From NCBI GenBank assembly GCA_037974335.1, contig CM075733.1:39831959-39895958 (forward strand): DNA of 64,000 nucleotides, written 5' to 3'. Below the pieces are notes generated by a model. It searched no databases, had not been told where the DNA came from, and saw nothing but the letters and a program-made list of their open reading frames with translations. A program made the position numbers and the translations under genes. How positions within the stretch are numbered: the stretch's first letter is position 1; every line of letters starts with the position of its first letter. The stretch is from Prionace glauca. Taxonomy: Eukaryota; Chordata; Chondrichthyes; Carcharhiniformes; Carcharhinidae. This document shows, one piece after another, positions 62,001 to 64,000 of this stretch.

Positions 62001-62961
62001 ATATGTGTCCTTGTGATGCCAAGGCATACAAGGCTACGGACCAAGTGCTGGAAATTGGGATTAGAATAGTTAGGTAGTTTGCCTTTAACTGGCGCAAATG
62101 TGATGGGCTAAAGAGCCTTTTTCTGTGCTGTATACTTCTATGACAGTGTGTCATCAACATTACAACATCTTAACTATTGATGAATGCCAAGTATCAACTC
62201 CTATTGAAGATTCATACCTGCCAGGGAACATTTCCACACCATTTCAGATTATCTGCCTTGCCTTTCGCACAGCGATAATATAACCTACAGAAAACACAAG
62301 CACTGGAAATCAGAATCAATTACTAAACTGTGCCTCAGTCACACTTAGTAAATTTCGTTTACATTAACAAACAGGTACTAGATCAACAAGCTTACGTACA
62401 AGAACAGCTCTGCACACGGGAGTGATTCTATGAGATAACCACAGAAAGACGACAATGTGGTATTTTGTGGAAATGACTCACAGTGATAAAAATGTCTAGA
62501 ACACACAGTTTCTTAAAGCCCAAGTCCCGCAGTTGAATGGTCAAACTTTGGAATGAGAAAAGGCTAAACATCATCACCAGCTCATACCATCAGGAAGAGA
62601 GATCATATCCAAAGGAATGAAACCAAAACCTGGTATAAACAAGGAACTGCATCCCAGGCACAAGATCTGGTTGCAAAACAGGTCTATCCTAATGTGTACA
62701 TAGTACATAAGAAAGAGGAGCAGGAGTGAGCCATCTAGCCCTTCGAGTGTAAAATTATATGGTTACCCTTTCACCTGCTCCTTAGAATAAGAAACAAAAA
62801 GTGCTACATGGATTTCATGGATTTTGATGTGAAATATCAACCAGAATTGCTTATATAACAATAATAAATCATACCGATAAGACTGGCCATCCTGTTTTCG
62901 AGAGATGGCCTGAAGTTCTACAACCGAACCTTCATGTATCAGACAGTGAGACACAGGAATA
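25923..62961 (-). CDS. TTF2: TTF2, transcription termination factor 2 (SNF2-family ATPase), 21 exons, 5' end outside window
   Basis: TTF2 is a DNA-dependent ATPase that strips RNA polymerase II and its transcript from DNA, notably at mitosis; the fly homologue is lodestar. From 5' to 3' the exons encode the end of the GRF-type zinc-binding region, a ~300-residue low-complexity linker, a conserved LPDKGQ region, and then the two-lobed SNF2 helicase. Visible motifs are I (DDMGLGKT), Ia (LIICPAS), II (DEAH), III (TGTPIQNN), IV (SQWTSML), V (AGGVGLN) and VI ([11 protein letters not shown]), with the conserved C-terminus [12 protein letters not shown]. The exons total about 1,110 residues; with the missing first exon(s) this equals the human length of about 1,160. 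All exon phases join except at the exon 37901-37990, where one extra base in a T run breaks the frame. The 37-kb span is mostly transposon-filled introns. Confidence 0.96.
26490..27900 (-). mobile_element. Large ancient CR1 LINE copy in the last TTF2 intron
   Basis: The complement of CR1 3' end to RT runs left to right: ATGAGATCATAGCTGGTCTA near 26565, the C-terminal RT region 26850-27050, and [24 protein letters not shown]-type RT blocks at 27290-27380. Heavily diverged. Confidence 0.75.
27901..28459. other. TTF2 intron, nothing recognised
   Basis: No repeat or exon signature. Confidence 0.35.
28460..28534 (-). CDS. TTF2: TTF2 exon, motif VI
   Basis: Encodes [17 protein letters not shown] and HKNVTVHR, with the arginine finger motif. 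Acceptor TTTTCAG, donor ACAG/GTACCT. Confidence 0.96.
29110..29297 (+). repeat. tRNA-derived SINE 3' half
   Basis: GATGTGCAGGTTAGGTGGAT, GGGGTTACAGGGATAGGGCT and the tail CTATAGGATTCCGTGAAG. Confidence 0.85.
29721..29803 (-). CDS. TTF2: TTF2 exon, motif V
   Basis: Encodes [18 protein letters not shown] and [10 protein letters not shown]. Near-identical to human [20 protein letters not shown]. Acceptor ACCGCAG, donor CTG/GTAAGA. Confidence 0.96.
30417..30570 (-). CDS. TTF2: TTF2 exon, motif IV
   Basis: Encodes [38 protein letters not shown] and NPKGPQ, matching human VIVSQWTNMLKVVALHLK and YATIDGSVNPKQRMDLVE. Acceptor CTCTCAG, donor CAG/GTACCA. Confidence 0.96.
30770..30870 (-). repeat. SINE/LINE tail fragment
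   Basis: ATTCTACAGCCAATGAATTA matches the complement of the tail type seen at 60950-61040. Confidence 0.45.
30871..32768. other. TTF2 intron, mostly unrecognised
   Basis: About 1.9 kb. 31360-31440 weakly resembles the retroposon at 57560-57840; nothing else recognised. Confidence 0.3.
32769..32827 (-). CDS. TTF2: TTF2 short exon
   Basis: Encodes [19 protein letters not shown], equivalent to human ISSLLAELEAIQRNSASQK. Acceptor GTTGCCAG, donor ATG/GTACGT. Confidence 0.9.
32950..33570 (+). mobile_element. L2-like LINE 3' part
   Basis: CCTATCAGAATCGTCAGTGA, GCATTTAAAATTCTTATCC and TGCTCCTCAGCCATATAATT follow the L2-like 3' ORF region. Old and interrupted. Confidence 0.6.
33640..33850 (+). mobile_element. 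CR1 LINE 3' end
   Basis: CTGTGGAATTCCCTGCCC, GGCAGGCTCAAGGGGCCAGA and the end ATTCTTATAG. Confidence 0.8.
34387..34557 (-). CDS. TTF2: TTF2 exon, [14 protein letters not shown] region
   Basis: The 57-codon exon is phase 0 on both sides. It encodes [29 protein letters not shown] and STRKSTK, matching human VLSLEEQLSALTLSE and VSLNGTFFKMELFE. The donor is AAG/GTATAT. Confidence 0.95.
34770..35055 (+). repeat. tRNA-derived SINE
   Basis: GAGCATTGCTGCCTCACAGC, GGGTTCAATTCTGGCC, and the tail GATGGACTGAATGGCCTCTT with GGGATTCTATGGTT. Confidence 0.87.
35379..35518 (-). CDS. TTF2: TTF2 exon, [14 protein letters not shown] region
   Basis: Encodes [12 protein letters not shown] and onward to [14 protein letters not shown] with [10 protein letters not shown], as in human STVHILSQLLRLRQ with [10 protein letters not shown]. 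The donor is ACG/GTAAGG. Confidence 0.96.
35860..36830 (-). mobile_element. Old non-LTR LINE, RT C-terminal part, clade uncertain
   Basis: The minus-strand translation has a block like [20 protein letters not shown] (36400-36340), the post-RT signature LR..L.I.W.DKITN found in several LINE clades, preceded by an RT segment. No frame is intact. Confidence 0.55.
37901..37990 (-). CDS. TTF2: TTF2 exon with an apparent +1 frame problem
   Basis: Encodes [20 protein letters not shown] and DNPFNR, the counterpart of human [10 protein letters not shown] and NNPFSR. With the GTC acceptor junction and the upstream phase, a run of five T (five A at 37980-37984 on the plus strand) puts QSYLKRHE one base out of frame; four T would fit exactly. 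Either a genuine frameshift or an assembly error in a homopolymer. Confidence 0.85.
37991..39948. other. TTF2 intron, nothing recognised
   Basis: About 2 kb with no familiar repeat. 38860-39300 holds a 68-codon open frame without homology or splice support. Confidence 0.3.
39949..40040 (-). CDS. TTF2: TTF2 exon, LKLSEDEE region
   Basis: Encodes [20 protein letters not shown] and [10 protein letters not shown]. Human has [20 protein letters not shown]. The acceptor is TTGTCCAG and the donor CCAG/GTCTGT. Confidence 0.94.
40041..41355. other. TTF2 intron, nothing recognised apart from a G-rich patch
   Basis: 40770-40800 is purine-rich (AGAGGGGGGGCAGGGGGGAA). No other feature seen. Confidence 0.3.
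41360..41466 (+). repeat. Hairpin retroelement right end
   Basis: CAGATGCTGTCAGACCTGCT, GAGATTTTCCAGCATTTTCT and CCAGCATCCACAGTATTTTG match the right arm of the element at 63048-63240. Confidence 0.65.
41633..42229 (-). mobile_element. CR1-like LINE 3' part, other subfamily
   Basis: Complement of a CR1 3' end: CAGCACAGAAACAGGCCCTT, the [19 protein letters not shown] coding block (about 42010) and [16 protein letters not shown] (about 42130). Confidence 0.82.
42230..42425 (+). mobile_element. CR1 LINE internal ORF2 fragment
   Basis: CTTTGGCAGGTAGGATCAAG, AAAACCCTAAAGCTTTCTA and CAAGGACAGTAGTGGGAA match the linker region between endonuclease and RT of CR1. Opposite orientation to its left neighbour. 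Confidence 0.55.
42962..43115 (-). CDS. TTF2: TTF2 exon, inter-lobe region
   Basis: Encodes [18 protein letters not shown] and [13 protein letters not shown] with TSGKPL, matching human FLRCSPFDEFNLWRSQVD and LLLRRTKDQLD. The donor is CTG/GTATGT. Confidence 0.96.
43400..43599 (-). CDS. TTF2: TTF2 exon, DEAH box and motif III
   Basis: Encodes [15 protein letters not shown] (Walker B) and [20 protein letters not shown], both near-identical to human. The acceptor is GTTTTCAG and the donor CAA/GTAAGG. Confidence 0.97.
44025..44130 (-). CDS. TTF2: TTF2 exon after motif Ia
   Basis: Encodes [19 protein letters not shown] and a variable lysine-rich end. Human has [19 protein letters not shown]. The acceptor is TCTTGTAG and the donor AAT/GTAAGT. 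Confidence 0.95.
44330..44575 (+). mobile_element. CR1 LINE 3' end
   Basis: CAAAGGGTGGTGAATCTCTG to ATTTCTTATGTTCTTATG. Nearly identical to the 3' ends at 2878 and 3937, so a recent copy. Confidence 0.9.
45066..45216 (-). CDS. TTF2: TTF2 exon, motif Ia
   Basis: Encodes [18 protein letters not shown] and MYHGPKR, as in human [17 protein letters not shown] and LYHGPNR. I chose the GTGAGT donor at 45065-45060 over GTGTGA because it restores the phase and the conserved valine before LSEFD. Confidence 0.94.
45303..45605 (-). repeat. tRNA-derived SINE, full length
   Basis: TAGAATCATAAAGTGCAGGA tail, ATCTTTGGACTGTGGGAGGA body, and GCTAACCACTGTGCCACTG head. Lies next to TTF2 exon 45066-45216. Confidence 0.9.
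46170..46209 (-). ncRNA. Hammerhead-ribozyme-like motif, copy D left arm
   Basis: On the minus strand ATTCAC, CTGACGA, GGG/CCC hairpin, GAAA, GCTT, GTAAGT. Stem I has one mismatch (C opposite A). Confidence 0.48.
46643..46682 (+). ncRNA. Hammerhead-ribozyme-like motif, copy D right arm
   Basis: ATTCAC, CTGACGA, a GGGG/CCCC stem II, GAAA, GCTT. The stem I partner is CTAAGT, so the first pair is lost. Confidence 0.45.
47000..47890 (-). mobile_element. CR1 LINE 3' part with a second CR1 end inserted
   Basis: Complement of CR1 RT C-terminus: ACTTTCAGTGACTCCTCTGG, AGGGCAAAACTGCACTCAAT. At 47700-47770 another 3' end (GAGGTTTACAGCATGGAAAA) interrupts it, after which CR1 continues (CCAAAGTGGATAACCTCC). 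Confidence 0.72.
47890..48830. repeat. C-rich insertion in CR1 with a degenerate minisatellite
   Basis: Interrupts the CR1 that resumes at 48830. Within 48230-48500 a unit like CTGATCTCAAGCAGAGTGGC recurs about five times, spaced by C runs. The borders (about 47900-48060 and 48550-48820) match no repeat family I know. Confidence 0.5.
48830..49265 (-). mobile_element. CR1 LINE RT segment, continuation of 47000-47890
   Basis: CATCTGCAAATTTGGAGATA (FADDTK region complement), GACCTTGTCGCAAGCCTTCT (KA.DKV complement), and CTGTTAAATCTTTTAGAATA. Old. Confidence 0.75.
49294..49407 (-). CDS. TTF2: TTF2 exon, Walker A (motif I)
   Basis: Encodes [19 protein letters not shown], the nucleotide-binding loop, then a lysine-rich tail ending WISKT. 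The acceptor is TTTTTTTTAG and the donor CTG/GTAAGA. Confidence 0.96.
49609..49680 (+). pseudogene. tRNA-Gln(TTG)-like sequence, probably a pseudogene or SINE head
   Basis: A 72-nt cloverleaf: acceptor GGCTCTG/CAAAGCC with one mismatch, D arm GTGC/GCAC, anticodon arm CTGGA/TCTAG with loop CTTTGAA (anticodon TTG, glutamine), and T loop TTCAAAT on a weak stem. A CCT end follows, then the 3' tail of the common SINE (49690-49757). The damaged T stem and that tail argue against a working gene. Confidence 0.65.
49690..49757 (+). repeat. SINE 3' tail
   Basis: GGTCAGTGCAGACTCGATGG, GCTGAATGGCCTCCTCCTG, GGGATTCTACGAA. Confidence 0.75.
50011..50092 (-). CDS. TTF2: TTF2 exon, helicase Q-like region
   Basis: Encodes [18 protein letters not shown] and KQKPSGGIL, immediately before motif I. 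It is almost identical to human [18 protein letters not shown]. The donor CTAG/GTGAGA splits the alanine codon of ADDMGLGKT. Confidence 0.95.
50093..52085. other. TTF2 intron, nothing recognised
   Basis: About 2 kb of AT-rich sequence. The longest open frame (51060-51356) shows no domain. Confidence 0.3.
52090..52850 (+). mobile_element. CR1 LINE 3' end, SINE-interrupted
   Basis: TACTGGAGTTTAGAAAGAC before the SINE; AACTGTGAGGAGGAAGAACT, AAAGGGTGGTGAATTTGTGG and TTGAATGGCAGGGCAAGCTG after it. Confidence 0.8.
52178..52522 (-). repeat. tRNA-derived SINE nested in CR1
   Basis: AATCTCTACAGTGCAGAAGG tail, ATCTTTGGACTGTGGGAGGA body, GCTAACCACTGTGCCAAC head. Confidence 0.9.
53420..53544 (-). repeat. 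Partial duplication of the TTF2 linker exon inside a TTF2 intron
   Basis: 125 bp matching 57964-58088 with two differences, same orientation. It lies about 200 bp downstream (in gene direction) of exon 53752-53909, in an intron. No clear splice sites or transposon ends bound it. Confidence 0.92.
53752..53909 (-). CDS. TTF2: TTF2 exon before the helicase core
   Basis: Encodes [17 protein letters not shown] and EDPPYLK, matching human ITSEAIGQLHRSLESCP and EDPAGLK. The acceptor is CAATTTCAG and the donor AAG/GTAATT. Confidence 0.94.
53910..54879. other. TTF2 intron, nothing recognised
   Basis: No repeat or exon signature seen. Confidence 0.3.
54880..54975 (+). mobile_element. CR1-like LINE 3' end fragment
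   Basis: AATCTGATGGGCCAAATGAA and TTTCTGTGCTCTAACATTG, a diverged CR1 end. Confidence 0.55.
55013..55177 (-). CDS. TTF2: TTF2 exon, pre-helicase linker
   Basis: The 165-nt exon encodes [15 protein letters not shown] and onward to NQMYQ. It has little conservation with human but is phase-compatible on both sides and flanked by TCTCTAG and GTAAAA. Confidence 0.85.
55514..55554 (-). ncRNA. Hammerhead-ribozyme-like motif, copy E left arm
   Basis: On the minus strand CTCAC, a core reading CTGACAA, a GGAGC hairpin, and GCTA then GTGG pairing with stem I. Core damaged. Confidence 0.35.
56184..56224 (+). ncRNA. Hammerhead-ribozyme-like motif, copy E right arm
   Basis: TCAC/GTGG stem I, core GTGACGA (first C changed), imperfect stem II, GAAA, GCTA. 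Probably inactive. Confidence 0.38.
56345..56605 (+). mobile_element. CR1-like LINE 3' end
   Basis: AGGAAGCACTTCTTCAAACA, ACTCAATGGGCTGAATGGCC and TGCTCCCGTGCTGAAGATTC. Confidence 0.72.
56744..56870 (-). CDS. TTF2: TTF2 exon, LPDKGQ region
   Basis: Encodes [18 protein letters not shown] and then a short helical stretch ending DDTEK. It corresponds to human ASVNIQALPDKGQKLI. The acceptor is TTTTACAG and the donor AAAG/GTACTA. Confidence 0.92.
56871..57559. other. TTF2 intron, nothing recognised
   Basis: No repeat or exon signature seen. Confidence 0.3.
57560..57840 (+). repeat. Retroposon 3' end
   Basis: GGTGTCTAAAATCACTGCC, CTGCAATTCCCTACCTGAC and AAGGCAATAAATGTTAACTT follow a dispersed repeat whose tail is also at 7180-7365. 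It abuts the donor of the large TTF2 exon. Confidence 0.5.
57874..58785 (-). CDS. TTF2: TTF2 large linker exon
   Basis: The 912-nt exon encodes 304 residues rich in Ser, Thr, Lys, Glu and Gln, with RNPFRAP near the start and LMAQLKQKK at the end, matching human RNPFKV and TTQLKQKK. The middle is poorly conserved and probably disordered. The acceptor is TTTTTCAG. The donor is AAG/GTTAAA, weak at +3, but the human junction (QKK then STL) supports it. A 125-bp segment is duplicated at 53420-53544. Confidence 0.9.
58786..59190. other. TTF2 intron, nothing recognised
   Basis: AT-rich; no feature. Confidence 0.3.
59190..59300 (+). mobile_element. CR1-like LINE 3' end fragment
   Basis: GAGGTGAATGGCCTCCTTTT and CTGTAATCATCCTTTGATTC. 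Confidence 0.6.
59301..59782. other. TTF2 intron, nothing recognised
   Basis: No repeat or exon signature seen. Confidence 0.3.
59783..60790 (-). mobile_element. Young CR1 LINE, 5'-truncated, internally deleted
   Basis: A 253-codon open frame (60803-60042) with [50 protein letters not shown]. Compared with the copy at 17895-19213 it lacks about 220 bp at 60250, where CR1 jumps from the [10 protein letters not shown] block to VQQVVR; CCCCCTGACC at the joint suggests deletion at a short homology. The 3' end is intact. Confidence 0.9.
60950..61040 (+). repeat. SINE tail of L2-like type
   Basis: GTACTTCATTGGTTGTAAAG, TACTTTGGGAAATGCTG, GTTATGAAAGGTGTTTT: the tail of the dispersed core-SINE type whose head may be at 3108. 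Confidence 0.6.
61170..62145 (+). mobile_element. CR1 LINE ORF1 esterase and endonuclease fragment joined to a 3' end
   Basis: 61225-61560 translates to blocks like [17 protein letters not shown], an SGNH-esterase segment as in CR1 ORF1. 61700-61940 shows [17 protein letters not shown] and [16 protein letters not shown], the start of an AP-endonuclease domain. From about 61975 a CR1 3' end follows (GATGGGCTAAAGAGCC), so the whole RT is missing. Confidence 0.7.
62218..62284 (-). CDS. TTF2: TTF2 exon, zinc-binding region part 2
   Basis: Encodes [22 protein letters not shown], counterpart of human LFFRC...WCGSIPWQ. The acceptor is TTTCTGTAG and the donor CAG/GTATGA. It is preceded in phase by exon 62875-62961. 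Confidence 0.93.
62698..62750 (-). mobile_element. Very short CR1 LINE 3' end
   Basis: ACATAAGAAAGAGGAGCAGG then CATCTAGCCCTTCGAGTG, complement of the CR1 end, truncated after about 50 bp and about 125 bp from a TTF2 exon. Confidence 0.75.
62875..62961 (-). CDS. TTF2: TTF2 exon, zinc-binding region part 1
   Basis: Encodes [17 protein letters not shown] and onward, nearly identical to the human block IPVSHCLLHED. The acceptor is TTTCCCAG and the donor CG/GTATGA. This is the most 5' exon visible; exon(s) with the initiator lie right of the window. Confidence 0.93.
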
Positions 62962-63047
62962 CTGGGAAAGAAAAACAAACTACCAGTTATTGCAGATCAC
63001 ATAACTATTAGTGTAAATCTCATTATGAGGAGACAACAACAATAAAA

Positions 63048-63240
63048 GCAAATTGTTGTGGATGCTGGAATCTGAAACCAAACGAGAAAATGCTGGAAAA
63101 TCTCAGCAGGTCTGGCAGCATCTGTCAGAGACAGCTCAACTGGCTTTGACAAAAGGTCACCTGGACTCAAAACATCAGCTCTTTTCTCTCCTTACAGATG
63201 CTGCCAGACCTTCTGAGATTTTCCAGCATTTTCTCTTTCG
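63048..63240 (+). mobile_element. Hairpin retroelement with hammerhead-like core
   Basis: Inverted arms: AGAAAATGCTGGAAAATCTC at 63083 and the complement near 63217-63236, extended by GGTCTGGCAGCATCTGT and ACAGATGCTGCCAGACC. Middle of about 70 bp. A family repeated at 9470, 17475 and 41360. Probably a second Penelope-like terminal repeat. Confidence 0.6.
63142..63180 (+). ncRNA. Hammerhead-ribozyme-like motif, second family
   Basis: GGCT and AGCT make stem I, TTGACAA stands where CTGANGA is expected, AGGTC/GGACT gives stem II, AAAA replaces GAAA, and ACATC follows. Degenerate; recognised by layout. Confidence 0.35.
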
Positions 63241-63384
63241 GGAACAACAACAAAATGCCCAAGCTGAAATATAATAAAAATTTACTAGATGAGGCATTGC
63301 AATTTGTCTCAGTCTCTCTGTACTCGGGAATAAGTTGGAGTTGGGGAAGGAAATCAGTTAAGGTCCTCACAGTTAACAGTTATC

Positions 63385-63710
63385 CTGGTGATCCCCTCTC
63401 ATTCTAAACTCCAGCGAACACAATGCCAACTGACTTGCATTCTCTTCAGTCCCACCACCCCAGGAATCAATTTGGTAAACTTTTGTTGCACTCCCACTTT
63501 AGCAAGAACATCCGTCCTGAGATAAGGAAAACAAAACTGCACACAATATTCCAAGTGTGGTCTCATCAAGCCCCTGTACAATTGCAACAAGACATCCTGA
63601 CTCTTGTACTCAAATCCTCTTATTATGAAAGCCAACATACCATTTACCGTCTTTACCACCTACTGCACCTGCGTGCATTCAGATAATTGCAAAGGGTGCA
63701 GGAGGGGATG
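63385..63710 (-). mobile_element. CR1 LINE RT C-terminal fragment
   Basis: Minus-strand translation gives [38 protein letters not shown], a CR1 end without its 3' tail. Confidence 0.82.
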
Positions 63711-64000
63711 TCTACAAACAAATTAGTAGATTATTTTTATTTGTATCCACATTGAGCTAAGGCAATACAATTCAATAAACTCATACAAAATCAGAGGGTG
63801 GTATATAATAGAAGCAAAGGTGGGCTGGGGGGGGGGGGGGTCACACCCATCGGCAGAAGAAGTGGCTGTAACTCCGCGTTGCCTCCTTTGGGGAAGGCCT
63901 CCAAATGAAGTGCCAATCAGGCACTTCCCCAGATCAAAGAATCCAGATGTGAAGCCCCACAACTCCAAGATGGCACTGGAGCGAGGCAACTTCTTACAAG
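63711..64000. other. Right-edge stretch with poly-G, nothing recognised
   Basis: A G run at 63827-63840. The missing first TTF2 exon was looked for on the minus strand and not found. Confidence 0.35.

Noticed and set aside
63723-63989. Minus-strand frame at the right edge as the missing TTF2 first exon
   Set aside because: No cysteine/histidine pattern or similarity to the TTF2 N-terminus, and no donor in the needed phase.
1-64000. Endogenous retroviruses, LTR elements, Polintons, CRISPR arrays, bacterial operons
   Set aside because: No paired LTRs, gag/pol/env-type segments, capsid genes or regular spacer arrays were seen.

Overview
The window looks like nuclear DNA of a cartilaginous fish, most likely a shark. 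Three intron-split vertebrate genes sit in a dense bed of CR1-type LINEs, L2-like LINEs, tRNA-derived SINEs and inverted-repeat retroelements of types typical of elasmobranch genomes. There are no bacterial features, operons or CRISPR arrays.

Host genes. (1) The first coding exon of TRIM45, a RING/B-box ubiquitin ligase, lies on the minus strand at 1510-1967; the rest of the gene is off the left edge. (2) A plus-strand immunoglobulin-superfamily receptor gene runs from 8991 to at least 19602. It has a signal-peptide exon, a V-type exon ending in a J-like segment, a C1-type exon and, 8.7 kb further on, a probable transmembrane exon. It is not clearly any named mammalian gene. (3) TTF2, an SNF2-family ATPase that releases RNA polymerase II transcripts, occupies 25923-62961 on the minus strand. 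I placed 21 exons by splice sites, reading phase and similarity to the human protein as I remember it. They encode about 1,110 residues including all helicase motifs; only the N-terminal exon(s) lie beyond the right edge. TRIM45 and TTF2 are also neighbours in human (1p13), next to the B7-family gene VTCN1. Here an Ig receptor gene lies between them and TRIM45 is turned around.

Repeats by region. 1-1440: CR1 and L2 fragments overlapping the 3' side of TRIM45 exon 1. 2.8-8.6 kb: CR1, SINEs and a Penelope-like element. 10.8-14.9 kb: a pile of CR1 copies with two nested SINEs, inside the last known intron of the Ig gene. 17.9-19.2 kb: the best-preserved CR1. 19.8-23.5 kb: an old LINE split by a younger CR1. 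26-63 kb: TTF2 introns loaded with CR1, L2, SINE and Penelope-like copies.

Most interesting points. Five inverted-repeat elements (3.5, 15.0, 15.9, 46.1 and 55.5 kb) share an asymmetric ~35-bp end extension and direct repeats of about 9-12 bp. The larger copies carry scraps of a GIY-YIG endonuclease tail and repeated hammerhead-ribozyme-like cores, which together point to Penelope-like retroelements. A second hairpin repeat family carries a related core. Other points are the V-J/C1 receptor in an MHC-paralogous neighbourhood, a 125-bp copy of TTF2 coding sequence inside a TTF2 intron, and an apparent one-base homopolymer frameshift in a TTF2 exon.
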